Shown here: piece by piece, positions 1 through 13,200 of the stretch | Layout: every line of letters begins with the position of its first letter | Numbering within the stretch: position 1 is the first letter of the stretch | NCBI RefSeq assembly: GCF_000142905.1 | Contig: NW_013657658.1 | Coordinates: 251,769-315,768 of the forward strand | From: Thecamonas trahens ATCC 50062 | Lineage: Eukaryota; Apusozoa; Apusomonadida; Apusomonadidae | DNA length: 64,000 bases | Direction of reading: 5' to 3' | Translations under genes and position numbers: made by a program | The notes under the pieces: generated by a model | Seen by the model: only the letters and a program-made list of their open reading frames with translations | Database searches by the model: none | Told to the model about the DNA's origin: nothing

Positions 1-130
1 GGGAGAGGGGGTGGGGGAAGCCGATGCATCCTCCCCTTCCCCTTCCGACCCATCCATCCCGGCTCATCTTCGTCACCTGCTCCATCTCGATCTCCTCCCA
101 CATCGCGCCCATCTCCTCTCCGTCACACAT
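1..130 (-). CDS. possible first exon of a divergent gene, partial
   Basis: On the minus strand an ATG at 130-128 opens a reading frame that stays open to the window edge. It begins MCDGEEMGAMWEEIEMEQ, an acidic N-terminus rich in Glu and Met. The frame then reaches a GTGACG that could be a splice donor, and becomes low-complexity Gly/Arg beyond it. No family is recognisable. The placement, head-to-head with the isoleucyl-tRNA synthetase gene about 200 nt away, suits a divergent promoter. It could equally be a chance open frame, because GC-rich sequence here has few stops. Confidence 0.3.
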   Translation of the reverse strand, partial: MCDGEEMGAMWEEIEMEQVTKMSRDGWVGRGRGGCIGFPHPLS

Positions 131-336
131 GCCATGATTAAAAACCCCCATTGATCACTCCACTACCATACCCATACCTCCTCCATGCAGATCCTTCCAG
201 ACTTCGTCCATGCCCACTCTTGGCTTCGATGGGCGAATCACTCAAAAGCGAATGCCCCTTCCTCACCCCCTCCCCCCTTCCTCCCTCCGTCAACCACCCC
301 CACGTCACGAACACCTCACTGTTGACGCAGCCCAGC

Positions 337-3300
337 ATGGCCGCATCCCAGTTCACCCCGCGTACGTCCATTACCCCCCCTCCTTCCCTCCTTCCCCTTT
401 CCCCGCCTTCCCCCCCCCCCTTCCCCACTCCCGCCTTCCTCGCCTCGCTATGCCCGCGGCCTGATCCGTTTTTTGGATGGACTTGATCGCGATCACGAAC
501 ACGATCATGATCACTCACACTGGCCATGACTGAACCCCTTGCCGCTGCGCAATCCCGCCCACGTAGTGCCCGCTCAGCGCAAGTTTGCCAAGAAAGAGGA
601 GGAGACGCTCGAGTACTGGCGCAAGATCGATGCGTTCCGTACCTCGCTCAAGCTGTCGGAAGGCAAGCCCGAGTTCTCGTTCTTTGATGGCCCACCGTTT
701 GCCACTGGCCTCCCGCACTATGGCCACATCCTTGCGGGGACCATCAAGGACGCGGTGACGCGGTATGCCCACATGACGGGCCACCACGTGACGCGCCGGT
801 TTGGGTGGGACTGCCACGGCCTGCCGATCGAGTACCTCATTGATAAGAAGCTCGGCATCACGTCGCGCCAGCAAGTGCTCGACATGGGCATTGCCGCGTA
901 CAACACCGAGTGCCGGTCGATTGTCATGCGCTACTCCAAGGAGTGGGAGCGGGTGGTCGAACGGGTCGGGCGGTGGATCGACTTTGACAATGACTACAAG
1001 ACGATGGACACGCCGTTCATGGAGTCTGTCTGGTGGGTCTTCTCGCAGCTGTTTGAGAAGGGGCTGGTGTACAAGGGCTTTAAGGTCATGCCTTACTCGA
1101 CCGCCTGCTCGACGCCGCTCTCCAACTTTGAAGCTGGCCAGAACTACAAGGACGTGTCGGACCCGGCGGTGACCGTCTCGTTCCCGCTTGTGGACGAGCC
1201 GGGCGTCGCGCTGCTGGCGTGGACGACCACGCCGTGGACCCTGCCGTCGAACCTTGCGCTGTGCGTCAACCCGGAGATGACCTACGTCCAGGTCCACGAC
1301 ACTGAGCGCGACACCGACTTTATCCTGCTCAAGGACCGCCTTGCTTCGCTCTACCCTTCGGCCAAGAAGGGCAAGGGCAAGGGCAAGGGCAAGAAGAAGG
1401 GCAAGGCCAAGGCGGCCGGCGACGATGGCGCGGCGGCTTCGGGCGACGACGCGCCCAAGTTCACCATTGTCCGCGAGTTCCCGGGTGCCGAGCTCGCCGG
1501 GCGGCGGTACACCCCGCTCTTCACCTACTTTGCCGACAACGAGGGTGCCGAGAACTACTGGCAGGTCCTCACCGACGACTACGTGTCTGCCGACTCGGGT
1601 ACCGGCGTTGTTCACCAGGCGCCTGCCTTTGGTGAGGACGATTACCGGGTCTGCCTCGGCGCTGGCGTCATTGTCAAGGGTGGCGAGCTGCCGTGCCCGG
1701 TCGACTTTGACGGCAACTTTACGGCGCGGGTCACCGACTTTGCCGGCGTCCACGTCAAGGCTGCGGACAAGGCCATCATCAAGAAGCTCAAGGACGAGGG
1801 CCGGCTTGTGGTGGCTGGCTCGATTGTGCACTCGTACCCGTTCTGCTGGCGGTCGGACACGCCGCTCATCTACCGCGCCATCCCCTCGTGGTTTGTCAAC
1901 GTCACCGCGCTCAAGGAGCGCCTTGTGGCCAACAACAAGGAGTCGCACTGGGTGCCCGAGGAGATCGGGACCCGCCGGTTCCACAACTGGCTCGAGAACG
2001 CCCGCGACTGGGCCATCTCGCGCAACCGCTTCTGGGGCACGCCCATCCCGGTGTGGATGTCCGACGACGGCGAGGAGGTCGTGGTCGTCTCCTCGGTGGC
2101 GCAGCTCGAGGAGCTCACCGGCGCCACAGGCATCACCGACCTCCATCGCGACACCATCGATGACCTGACCATCCCGTCCAAGCGCGATGGCATGCCGCCG
2201 CTCAAGCGCATCGACGAGGTCTTTGACTGCTGGTTCGAGTCGGGCTCCATGCCATACGCCCAGAAGCACTACCCGTTTGAGAACAAGGAGTCGTTTGAGG
2301 CCTCGTACTTCCCGGCCGACTTTATCGCCGAGGGCCTCGACCAGACCCGCGGCTGGTTCTACACCCTCCTTGTCATCTCCACCGCCCTCTTTGACACCTC
2401 GCCATTCAAGAACGTCATCGTCAACGGCCTCGTCCTCGCCGCAGACGGCAAGAAGATGTCCAAGTCGAAGCAGAACTACCCCAACCCCGAGACCGAGATC
2501 ATCGACGTCTACGGCGCCGACGCCCTCCGCCTCTACCTCATCAACTCGCCGGTTGTCCACGCCCAAGAGCTCAAGTTCCGCTCCGAGGGCGTCTTTGCCG
2601 TCATCCGCGACGTGTTCAACCCGTGGTACAATGCCCAGCGGTTCTTTGTCGAGTACGCCAACGAGCTCGCCACCGCCGGCCACGCCTTTGACCCGGCCGC
2701 CGGCTCCGCCACCACCAACCTCATGGACAAGTGGATCCTCTCCGAGTGCGAGTCGCTCATCGCCTTTGTCCGCCAGGAGATGGAGGCCTACCGCCTCTCC
2801 ACCGTCGTCCCGGGCCTGCTCACCTTTATCGAGCTCCTCACCAACTGGTGGCTCCGCCTCAACCGCCCGCGCCTCAAGGGTCAGGCCTCGGTCGACGAGT
2901 GGAAGACATCGCTGGCTGTCCTCTTCGGCATGCTCTTCAAGCTCACCGTCACCATGGCCCCGCTCACCCCGTTCCTCGTCGAGGACCTCTACCAGTCGCT
3001 CAAGCCGGCCCTGCCCGAGGAGATGCTCGCAGACTCGGTCCACTACCTCTCCTTCCCCACCGCCGACGAGTCCATCCGCGACCCCGCCATCGAGGCAGCC
3101 GTCGCTTCCATGCGCAAGGTCATCGTCATGGCCCGCGTTCTCCGCGACCAGATCGGCCGCTCGTCCAAGTACCCGCTTGCCAAGATGATCGTCATCCACT
3201 CGGACGCCGCCGTCCTCGACCAGCTCGCAACCGTCGCCGCCTACGTCAAGGACGAGGCCAACGTCGAGGACATTGTCTTTGAGACCGACTTTGCCAAGTA

Positions 3301-4024
3301 CGTCGACGCCCGTGCAGAGCCCAACCACCGCGCCCTCGGCCCGCGCCTCGGCAAGGGCGCTGGCAAGGTCTTTGGCGCCATCAAGCGCCTCGACACCGCC
3401 GCTGTCGCCGCCTTTCTCGCGAACGGTGAGCTCGCACTCGACGACGGTGTCACCCTCGCCGGGGACGACATGACCGTCAGCTTTGTCAAGCGCGAGGCCA
3501 CCGACGCCGATGCCACCTCGTACGAGGTCATCACCGAGGGCGCCTTTGTCGTCCTCCTCGACACCACCTTTGACCAGACCCTCGAGAACAAGGGCCTTGC
3601 CCGCGACATCCTCTCCCGCGTCCAAAAGCTCCGCAAGTCGTCCGGCCTCGTCATCGCAGACTCGGTCGACGTCTGGGTCGACCTCGCCGCCGCACCCTTC
3701 CTCGAAGACGTCCTCGCCCAGAACGCAGAGACCATCACCAACGTCCTCGGCGCGCCCGTCCGCCCGCTCGCCTCCCGCCCGGCCCTTGCCTCGTCCGAGA
3801 TCGCTCGCGAGACTCAGAAGCTCAACGGCGCCGAGTTTGACCTCGTCTTTACCCGCCCCGTCGCCCTCCTCACCGCCCAGGACGCTCCGCCCGCCCTCGC
3901 CGCCTTTGTCGCCACCCTCAACGTTGCACACCTTGCTGCCGGCGACATTCTCGACTTTGAGTTTGACGGCACTGCCCACCACCTCGTCGTCGGCGAGGAC
4001 GTTGTCGTCTCTTCCAACATGTAG
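337..4024 (+). CDS. IARS: cytoplasmic isoleucyl-tRNA synthetase
   Basis: Class I aminoacyl-tRNA synthetase that attaches isoleucine to tRNA-Ile in the cytosol. The HIGH-type motif lies in PPFATGLPHYGHI (about residues 51-63) and the KMSKS loop in DGKKMSKSKQN (about 638). Between them lies the CP1 editing domain with its tryptophan-rich TTTPWTLPSNLAL signature. A C-terminal anticodon-binding region follows. A Lys/Gly-rich insert of about 35 residues (nt 1360-1450) interrupts CP1. The long frame has no in-frame ATG before the HIGH motif, so the start must be spliced. An ATG at 337 followed by a GTACGT donor at 362 joins in phase 1 to the acceptor at 565-566, giving exons 337..361 and 567..4024 and 1160 aa, close to fungal and animal cytosolic IleRS. 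Identity is certain; the 25-nt first exon is inferred. The gene is convergent with the cyclase gene, 45 nt away. Confidence 0.93.
362..566 (+). other. predicted intron 1 of IARS
   Basis: GTACGT donor, a C-rich tract immediately downstream, a possible branch region around 500-535 (TGATCA/TGACTGA-like), and a TAG acceptor at 564-566. Phase 1 is compatible on both sides. An acceptor at 576-577 would need a different phase and was not chosen. Confidence 0.5.
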
Positions 4025-4069
4025 CCGCCCGCAAGTAACAGCGCCTCCATGGGCTCCTCCTCGCCCTCG

Positions 4070-7000
4070 TCATTGCTTTACCGGCAAGTGTTCCATCGAC
4101 GTTGCGAGACGCAACTGCCCGCTCGTCCGCCGCGTCGACAGCGACGATGTGCTCTGCATGGCTTCGCCTGACTTCACCACAGCACCCGTCCGGCCAACCG
4201 AACGCCGTCGGAACGCAGCGTCGGAGCCGAGGCTCTGTCGTCCGGCTTCCAATCGCTCCTCCGATCGCCGCCGCACAAAGATAGGTGTCGAAGGCGTCTT
4301 GAGCATCGACGGCGTCGTCGGCGACCGCGAGCTCGGCGAGACCTGCCCGCCGGAAAAATCGGTCAGAATCTGCAGCCGCACCCCGGGCCGACCGGTCGTC
4401 GTGCTCTGCGACGCCGTCCGCGAGTGGCTCCGCGACAATGTCCGCGACATCGAGCCCGAGGCCGAGCCCGACGGCGATCGCGACCGTGACCGCGACGGGC
4501 CGCCCGGCGCGACCACCACCGACAGCGACGAAACCCGCCGCATGCTGGCTTGTTGTCCGGCTGGCGCCACCCGGTTTCGCCGCTTGCGCCGCCGTGCCGA
4601 AAGTGTTGTGCCGGCTGCCGGCGGCAGCGGCGATGGCGGCACCACCGTCGGTGTCGCAGGCCGCTTAGCTCCCTGACTCTTCCCCTTCGTCTCGCCGAGC
4701 AGAGCCTTGGCCGCCGCCTCAGCCTTCTTCGGATCGACCGCCGAGACCGAGCTCTCCACACTCGTCGTCCTGCTCCGCACCTCGACCGGCTCACCGCTGA
4801 CCCGCAGCGCCTTGGCTCGGAGTGTGGGGAACTGACGCCCAGCAAGGAGCTTGGCATGAAGCGAGTAGAGGTCAAACTCGCCGGAACAGGCATCAAACGC
4901 ATAGGTGCCCAGCCGGACAAGCTCTGCACCCTCAAACAACCGGTTGCGGAGCGCCGCGACGGTCGTGTGTGAGACCACTGTCTGCCCGCCATGCCCGGCG
5001 TCGCCGATCGCCTGCGCTTGGATCATGTGCGGGCCGATATAGTTGAACCGCTGCGTCCGCTCATCGAACACCCGCTCCGGCTTGCAGGTGTGTAGCCCGA
5101 CACGAACCCGAAGCCCGCGGAAGAGCCACGGTGACGGCTTAAAGGCAAACAGCATCGCGTGTGAGGCCATGGCCGAGTCGACAATTGACGATGAAGACCA
5201 TGAGGACGACGGCGACGATGGCGCCGACAAGCCATCAACCACTTGGTCCTGCTGCTCCTCGGCCTCTGCGCCAGCTGTGGCCTCGGAGCCAGCTCCTCGA
5301 GCCCGCTTTCCACGCTTGGACCGCGCCATCGCAGCCGTCGGCCGCCGCAGCTCGTGTTGTGTCTCGGATGGTTGTCCGCAGCTGCCGTCGGCCGCGCCGA
5401 TCGGCACCTCTGCCGTTGCCGCATTCTTCAGTAGCTCGTCTGGCCACGGCGCCTCCATCAACGCGCTCTGCAGCTGCAACGCGCACGCCACCGCATCGCC
5501 TGCATGCTTGTATGCAATAATGAATGCATCGCCCTCAGTCCGCACCTCGTAGCCGCCGGTCAGATCAATGAGGTCGTGGAAGACCGCGTTGTGCATCTCC
5601 ATGGCCTTCTTCATGGCTTCGGGGTGGTCTTCCCACAGCGTCGTCGACGACTCAACATCGGTAAACATGAGCGTGATCTTGCCGCTCGGCGCGTCAACGG
5701 CTGCAGCCTCAATAACGCCCTCCACATACTTGATCTTGGCTTCCTTCGCCCGCAAGTAGTAGAGAACGACAAATACAAGGCCACCGCAGATAAGCATACC
5801 AGCCGTGGCGCCCGCAAGCCACAGCATGTACTGCGTCGACGTCGACGAGCGGGTGGCCAAACATGCGTTCGTACCGGCGCAAACGCCACACGCGTCGTCC
5901 TGCGCGCCCGAAAACGCCACAAAGTCGCACCCGATGCACGACGTGGCGTTGCCAAAGCACACTCCACACACATCCACGAACCGGTTGGTGCCAAAGCAGA
6001 GTCCGCACGAATCGCGTGCGACGTCGCCACCACCGCAAATCCCGCAAGAGTCGAGGGCCGCATTGTTGCCAAAGCACTCGCCGCACTCGTCCAGCGCAGC
6101 ATTGCCGCCAAAGCATACCTTGCAGCTATCCTTGTGAAAGTCAGTCGGGACGAGGCCGGCCGAGCCCGAGCAAACATTGCAGCTATCGACGACAGCGCTG
6201 CCGCCGCACACCCCAGCGCAGTCAAAGTACGCGCCGACGCCGTCGCAAAACACTGCGCACGTGCTCGTATTGCCGCCGCACACCCCGCACGCATCATACA
6301 CGGCGCCGCGGCCGTCGCATCCGCTGCATGTGGTGTTGTCGCCACCGCACACCCCGCACGAGTCGGTGACATTGGCCGCCGATCCGCCGCACCCGCCGCA
6401 CGGGCCAAAGCAACTACCGCACACATCGTCAAACATGCCTGGCGTGAGGCCAGTCGTCCCGCCGGTGCACACCCGCACTCATCGAGCGCCGCACTCCCGT
6501 TGCACACGCCTGCACAGTCAAAGTAGACCGGCTCCGGTGCAGTTGCGTTGCACGACTGAAGGCATGCGCCCAGCGACGCTCCGCCACACACTCCGCACGC
6601 ATCAAAGTGCTGTCCGCCCAGAGGAATCGGTACACCATCGCATCCCAGGCACGAGCTGCCGTCGCCGCCGCACACTCCGCACACATCCAGGGTCCCGCCA
6701 GAGTTGGGCACGCCATCGCACCCAGCGCAGCTCGCGTTGTTCCCGCCGCACACTCCACAGTCGTCCATCCCGCTGTTTCCGCCGTAGCACACGAGGCACT
6801 CATCCAGCGCCCCGCCGCCACCAAAGCACTCGCCGCATGCGTCCTTGTCCGAGTCGGCCACATGCCCGGTGCCCGGCCCCGAGCACACCCCGCATGAGTC
6901 CAAAGTGGCCGGAGCCACGCACGACAGCCCGCTGGCAGAGACTCGGAAGACAAACAGCCCGTTGTGCGAGCTGCTGACATCAGTGTAGCTCACGCTCACG

Positions 7001-9949
7001 TCGCCAAACGCACTCGAGTCGGTACCGGACTCTGCCACAAACGTCACGTTGATCTCTCCGCCGCTGGCAGCCAAGGCGCCCGAGGTGAGCGACGCGCTCA
7101 CCGGACTCACTGCGAGCACCCCCGTGAGCCAACGTCAACGCTCACACTGACGGCTGTCACATAGACATCGGCGTGGGGCGCAGTTGCCGGCGCCAGCTCA
7201 AAGATTGACCATCCCACTCCGCCGCGGGCAACAGGCACCAGTCGCGTCCCATCGCTAAACTCGGGCGTTGTGTCGCCAGACGAGACCGCGACCAATCCGG
7301 TCCCCCAAGAACTTCAAGGAGTGGTGGCGCAGGTACGCACATGCCCGATTCAGGTCCGCTCAGCATGTACCCTGCCACACACGCCGTGCAGTAGCTCGAG
7401 GAGCCCGAGCACTCGGCACAGAACGCTCCACTGTCGCACGTCCCACACACGCTCGTCTTGCTCACAAAGTAGCGACCAGGTGGACACGGCTTGACGCACG
7501 AGATACCGTTGTCTGCAGCTGCGAATCCCGGCGCGCAGCTAGAACATCCGCTTGATGGCGTCGTCGTACACAGCGCGTCGGCGCCACAGTTGAGCACTAT
7601 TTCGCAGGAAGCCGACGGGCCAAAACCCTTTTTGCACGACGAGCACGCCGCATTGCGCGCGCCGACGCCACACGTCTGCGGCACGCCGTGGACGCACGCG
7701 GACCCGCTCGTCCCACATCCGTTTGGCAACCCAGTCGTGATCGCCCCGCCGCTGCATACCACGTTCGGCTCGCAGGTGTGCAGCGCCACGTTGCCGCACA
7801 CCGCAGAAACGCTGTCAAAGGTCGCAGATCCCATCGCACCCGACACAGACAGGCCGGCGGTCAAGGCCGGCGTGCTCGCCGCGTTTGTCCGGACCACACT
7901 GGTGGTCACATTCACAGCCGCGTTTGCCACAACAAGTCCTGGAGTCGGCCCGCTGTTTGCCTCCACCACAGACTGCGATATTGATGTGCCTGTCGCCGCA
8001 TACAACCCGCTTCCGTCGCCGCTGGCGCTGTTGTTGGTCACCGTCGCGTACCCGACATGAATTGTGGAGCTTGCACCGGGCCCCAGCCAGATACCACCGC
8101 CGCCGCCACTCGCGGCGTTGCCCGCCACCGTCAGTCCGCTTGTCGGCTCCAGCCGGACGTCGATGCCACTGTTCGAGCTCGCTACAGCGATGCCTCCGCC
8201 ATCAGAGCTCGCGCTGTTGCCCTCGACCAGCCAGGCCAAGGAGCCAGTCGAGACCAGCGATACGTCCGCGGACGCTGGAATGGCAATTCCGCCGCCGACT
8301 GCTCCGGCGCTGTTGCTACGGACTGTCCACGCCCCGGTTGCACTCACAGACCCGGACGTGCCGCCCAGACTCACGCCACCACCTGAACCGCCGGCTGCGT
8401 TGGCCTCGGCCGTAATCGTGCTAGCACACGCCAGCGAGCCGCTCAACGGCGCCAGCCACATGCCACCACCATCGCCGCTAGCAATGTTGCGGAGCGACTC
8501 GATCGTCACACTTGCATCCATGGCACCCACAACACCATACAGCCCGCCGCCAGAGCCGCCGGCCGTATTGTCACTCACCACTAGTCTGCCCGATCCCATC
8601 ACGCTTGCCACACTCGCCAGGAACACCCCGCCACCATTCAAGCCTGCCGAGTTGCCGCGTACAACCGTCTCGGGCCCGGCGAGTGCCAGGATCGATCCAC
8701 CGCCAGAGACTTGAAAGCCACCGCCAGATCCTGTGCTGGCCGTGTTGCCCTCAATGAGGCAGCCAGATATCGTGACCGCGCTTCCGGACTTCATGTTGAG
8801 AAGCATGGTGCCGCTCGTGCCGCTCACCGTGTTGTTCATCACAGCAACATTGCTCAATGATGACGTGTCTGCGGCCTGGAACCTGACCAACGAGCCAGAT
8901 GCAGTGTTGGCACGAAAGACGACGTTGGTGAAGTCATTGTAAGAGACTGGTGCGGTCTTGATCATCTCTGTTGCTGTGCAGCTTTCCACCACCACATCCT
9001 CAACTTGCATGACTTTGGCAAAGCCCTGAAGATCGATCAACGTAGCTGACACGGATACTCTTGTGAACGATGTGTTCGTGATGAAAACAGACGCACCGGA
9101 CTTGCTCGCAATGAGCCTTGGGGTCGACGGCGCAGAGATGTCAATGAACGTCGAGTCTTCAAGCTCGACTATTTGGGGAACCAAGGACGCGCCAGTATAG
9201 CTTGATGCAATGTCACTCACCGACAAGCTGTAGCAGCGCAAAATAGCTCCGTTGGCAACAATAGGGCCGTTCAGAGTACCCAGGCTAGAGGTGATGGTCA
9301 CGTTGCGCAGGAGAAGGTCGCTCAACGACGAGAGGTTAATGATACCGAAGCCGGAACTCGCATGGCGGCGCGGGCCATCGACGACCACATTGATCACGGA
9401 GACTTCTCCATTTCCAACCGGCACTTGAACAAGACCAGTGACATTCCGCACAGCCGTGTCCTCAATGACAACGTTGCCGAGTTGCACGTCAAAGACAAAG
9501 TCGGCGCCATGTTCGACCACGACGTCCGATACAAACAGAGTATGTACATCCGATGCAAATCTGCCCGACATGACCATATCAGGATAGATGATGGAGACGC
9601 TTGTCAAGGTTACGTCGGCGGCATGGGCATTGCCTGGATCGAGAGCAAAGAGAGGCTGAGAGGCCATTCCGGGCGTGCAGACAATGAGCGAGGGGTTGGC
9701 CACATCATTCGAGCCACGGACCACGACAGGGAAAGTCGAGGGAATGACGACCGACGTATTGCATGTTGTGTATGTACCAGGCATGAGCTGGAGAATGTTG
9801 TCGGCAGGGGTGAGGAGCGCAGCATACGCCGCCACTGAGGCCATTGGGCCAGGGGGTACCACGACGGCGCCAGCCCCCGCACCGACCGCAGCCGAGTCGA
9901 GGAGGAGGGCGACGGCGGCAACGAGAACAAAGACGGGCAGTCTTGCCAT
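4070..9949 (-). CDS. receptor-type class III nucleotide cyclase with beta-helix and DCGVCGG-repeat ectodomain
   Basis: A single-pass receptor cyclase of about 1960 aa, read from the ATG at 9949-9947. In order: a signal peptide (MARLPVFVLVAAVALLL); a Gly/Ser/Asn-rich right-handed beta-helix ectodomain (about 30-750); an EGF-like Cys block; about 15 Cys repeats of the D.CGVCGG type (about 1015-1365); one transmembrane helix (about 1375-1400); and a cytosolic class III cyclase domain. The catalytic half begins LMFTDVESSTTLWEDHP, with metal-binding Asp in FTD and in RTEGD, and resumes at GLRVRVGLHT after an insert of about 110 residues. This is the trypanosomatid receptor-cyclase type, likely making cAMP from ATP; cGMP cannot be excluded. 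The tail is Ser/Arg-rich. Three one-base gaps break the frame, at 7302-7306, 7119-7123 and about 6470-6477. Each is repaired by one extra G, two of them in G5 runs. With those three bases the length is exactly divisible by three. Confidence 0.85.
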
Positions 9950-10247
9950 ACATCCACCCACATGGTATTGCCCTTGTTCTCGGGTGAGTATACCGCTCTT
10001 GCTTTTTGCCTTCATCTTGCTTGTGTTGGTAGCAAAGGCGGCGGCGTGCGGTGGTCCGTGACCCGTGATGCGAGTGCGGAACGTGAGCGTGCACCATTTG
10101 TGTTTGCAACGCATCGAACAAAAAAAGTGGTGCGCTGGCAGCGTGGGCAGGGCAGCCGTGCCCGCCGCACTGTTTACCAAATCGACCACCCTTACCGTTA
10201 GAGAGGGGGTACAAACCTACACAGCGGACATTTGGCGGGCGATGTGT
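9950..10247. promoter_or_regulatory. intergenic stretch upstream of the receptor cyclase
   Basis: 298 nt between the end of the Furry gene and the cyclase start, both on the minus strand. It must contain the cyclase promoter and the Furry 3' end. The minus frame stays open upstream of the chosen ATG, but it lacks coding character, and the signal peptide fixes the start at 9949. No TATA-like box or repeat is evident. Confidence 0.4.
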
Positions 10248-13200
10248 TCAATTGGCAAACTTGGCGCGTGAGGCCTCGACAACGGCGCGTTTGAGACTCT
10301 TGATGACAAAACCGGCCGACTCATTGAGCTGGGCGACAAGCTCGAGAGAGTGGCCCACGTCGTCGTTGTCGTCAATGCCCATCAGCTGCCGAATCCAGAG
10401 CTCAATGTTGAGACCGGCCTTGGTAACACTTGACCACCGCTGGACAAGGCCGAGGATCTCGATCGCAAAGGTGTAGAGCGCAAAGGCATCATCGCTGCGC
10501 GCGACTGCCAGCTCCATCGACGCCACGACCTCCTGCTTGCACGAAATGTACCGCCGCAGGCGCGAGCCAAAGTGCGAGATGAGCTCGCCGCGCTCGGTGA
10601 GAATCTCCTCCACTAGCTCGGGATCAACCTTGGCCCGCAGCAGCTCGAGACGCTGGTCTGCGGTCTCGACGCTCACCCGCGCCCGCACTCCGAGCTGCAG
10701 CTCCTTCATCTGGTCGCGGATGCCGCTGATGAGCGCAAAGTCCGGTACGGTTGCAAGCACGCCATGGTTGGCAGCAAAGACGACCGCAGCATCGCGTTGA
10801 AGCATCGACACAATGTCGTGGGCGAGTGGAACAAAGGCAAATGACTCGCCGTCACCAGCCTCGCTGCCGCGCACAGCATCCTTCCACCGACGCACGTGCT
10901 TGAGGATGTGTAGATTGGGCGAGCCGGGTGACTGTGCCTGGCTTTTGCTGCTGTGCGAGACGTCGAGCGTTGGCCGGACAGGTGTCGAGACGTTGTCGGT
11001 CGAGACTGGCTCGAGAACGCGCGCGCCTGGCCGCTGCTGCGAGCTTGTCGTCACTGCCCGCTGTCTCGACATGGAGGTTGGTGAAAGCAGCCGCGACGGG
11101 ACAGCAGACATGCGTGCTGGCGCTTCGGAAGCCCCGGGTGGCGGATCGGTCATCTCGGCCATCTCCAGCTCCCGGATAGCCGGTGAGCGAACGGCTTTGA
11201 GGGTGGCGTACTTGCCCGGTTCACGCTTGCGCACGGGGCGCGACGGTGCTGGTGCCTCGGACGCCCGCGACCGCAGCCCACGCGAGCCATGGCGTCCGCC
11301 CCGTCGCTCGACGACAGCCGAGACCGAGCGCTTCATACTAGCTCCCGCCTCGCCATCGTCGTCCGAGTCGATGGTTTCGTCGCCCTGGTTGTCAGGGCCG
11401 AGGATAACTACGCGGTCGACAGACCGGGGCGTCGACTCGGGCGAGTCGGGCCCGAGAATCGAGTCGACACGCGGGACAACCGAGAGCCCCGAGTCGTTGG
11501 CAAACAGGCCATCCTTATTCGATCTCGACGATGCCTGTCGCGCGAGCGCGAGCTCCATGACCGTCTCGTCAAACAAGACGAGGTCGAGGCCGGAAAAGTG
11601 TTCCATAAGCACGTCTGCGAGTAGCGCCTGCCACGCATCGACGCTTGACTCGCCCTCGTGCTGGTCCCACAGCTCGGTCCCAACCACCGCATCAAGGCGG
11701 TGCACAAAGTCGGCCCGCGACCGCTCGCGCGAGCGGGTGTTAAGAGCATGCAGCATGTTCCGCCACTCAGCAAAAGCGTTGACGTACTTGTCCGGATCGA
11801 CATTGTTTTGGTCGAGCGAGAGCTGTGCCGTGAGAGCCAGATGCTCCTCGAGCACTGAAAAGAGCATGTCCGGGAGTGAGACCGGTGACCGCCCGCATCC
11901 GCGACGCTCCAGCCCAGCCACGCGTGCAGGCATCCGCCCGGCAGCCTCGTAGTCGGCGGCCAGCGAGTGGAAGACCGGCGTCCGCTCGCTGAGAAGCTTG
12001 GCCAGCTCCGAGTGTCGCTCCGGTACACTAGCGCCAGCCCGCAACACCGCCAGCAGTGCCGAGAGCGCCGACACCCGCGCCTCTTCGCGTCCGAGCATGT
12101 ACGACATGAACAGACTATCCCACACGAAGAAAATGAGTGAGCTCGGCGACGATGGCGCCCATAGCGCGTGCGCCAGCGTCTCCGCCAGCGACTCGGCTCC
12201 AGCCTCGCGATCAGGACCAGGCAGCGCCACCGTCGACGCCAGCTCACCGAGCTCCGGCACGCCCAGCGCTGAGCCGACAGCGTGGAGGGCGAGGACGCAC
12301 TCGGCATCGTGCTCACGCGCAGAGTGCAGCGACCGAAAGTCAAGGTCAATCGCCAGGAGCCAGGCGTAGACGTGAAGCGGGCCGAGTGGACCGAGCGTCA
12401 CACACGCCTTGGGTGCCGGCCACAGTCCGGTAAAGGTCTTGCCAAGCAACGACATGGCGGCAATGAGATCGTACGCCGCCGAAGCTGTCGTCTCGAGGCA
12501 TGCTGCCTTGACCAGGACGGCAGCCATAGGCGGAATCCTCGCCTTTCCGCCCTGCTCCGACCACATCGCCGGATACGCAGTCTCGAGGTAGCTCTTAACG
12601 TCGAGCTGTGCAAAGAGCTCGACAATGTCGGGCTTGGGCGAGTCGCCGTACCGCCCACTCCGATCAATGCCGAGGAGCGGTCGGAGGAGGAGCGAGCGGA
12701 CGGCGGCGGCAAAGACATAAAAGTTGGCCGCGAAAAGGTCGGGCGACGATGTGAGGCAGAGACCCATTGTCGCCCACAGCGCTGCGCCAAGTCGGGCAAC
12801 AACTTGCTGTGCGCCAGCGGTTGACGTATCCAGATCATCGGCGGCATCGTCACCGCCGCCGTCTTCGTCGCTCTCGCCGCTTCCGTCACGGCTTGTCCTC
12901 AACGGGTCGGCGTGGAGCAACGCGCCAGAAGGCACGCCAACGCTCAACCACCGCCCCAAGTCGATCGAGTCAAAGACAGCTGCGAGAGAGACAAGCATCT
13001 CGCGAAGGAGCGGGAGCTCAATGGCATCGTACGCGGCAGCGGAAATGCCTATGTGAATGCGCTGCATGAGCGCCTCGAGCACATTCATCATAAACTCGCC
13101 AGGAAGAGCGCGGAAGATCTGCAGTGCGCGGCGCGCCTGGTGTGGATACTTGGCTTTGAGGCCCCACTTGAGCGCCTCAAGCGACCAAGCGTGCATAGTG

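Noticed and set aside
515-3982. 1155-codon open frame on the minus strand opposite IARS
   Set aside because: It is a shadow produced by strong G/C bias at third codon positions. The peptide is Gly/Val/Asp/Leu low complexity, while the plus strand has full synthetase motifs.
11289-11624. Plus-strand frame inside Furry
   Set aside because: Lies wholly within the Furry coding sequence on the other strand and lacks any domain.
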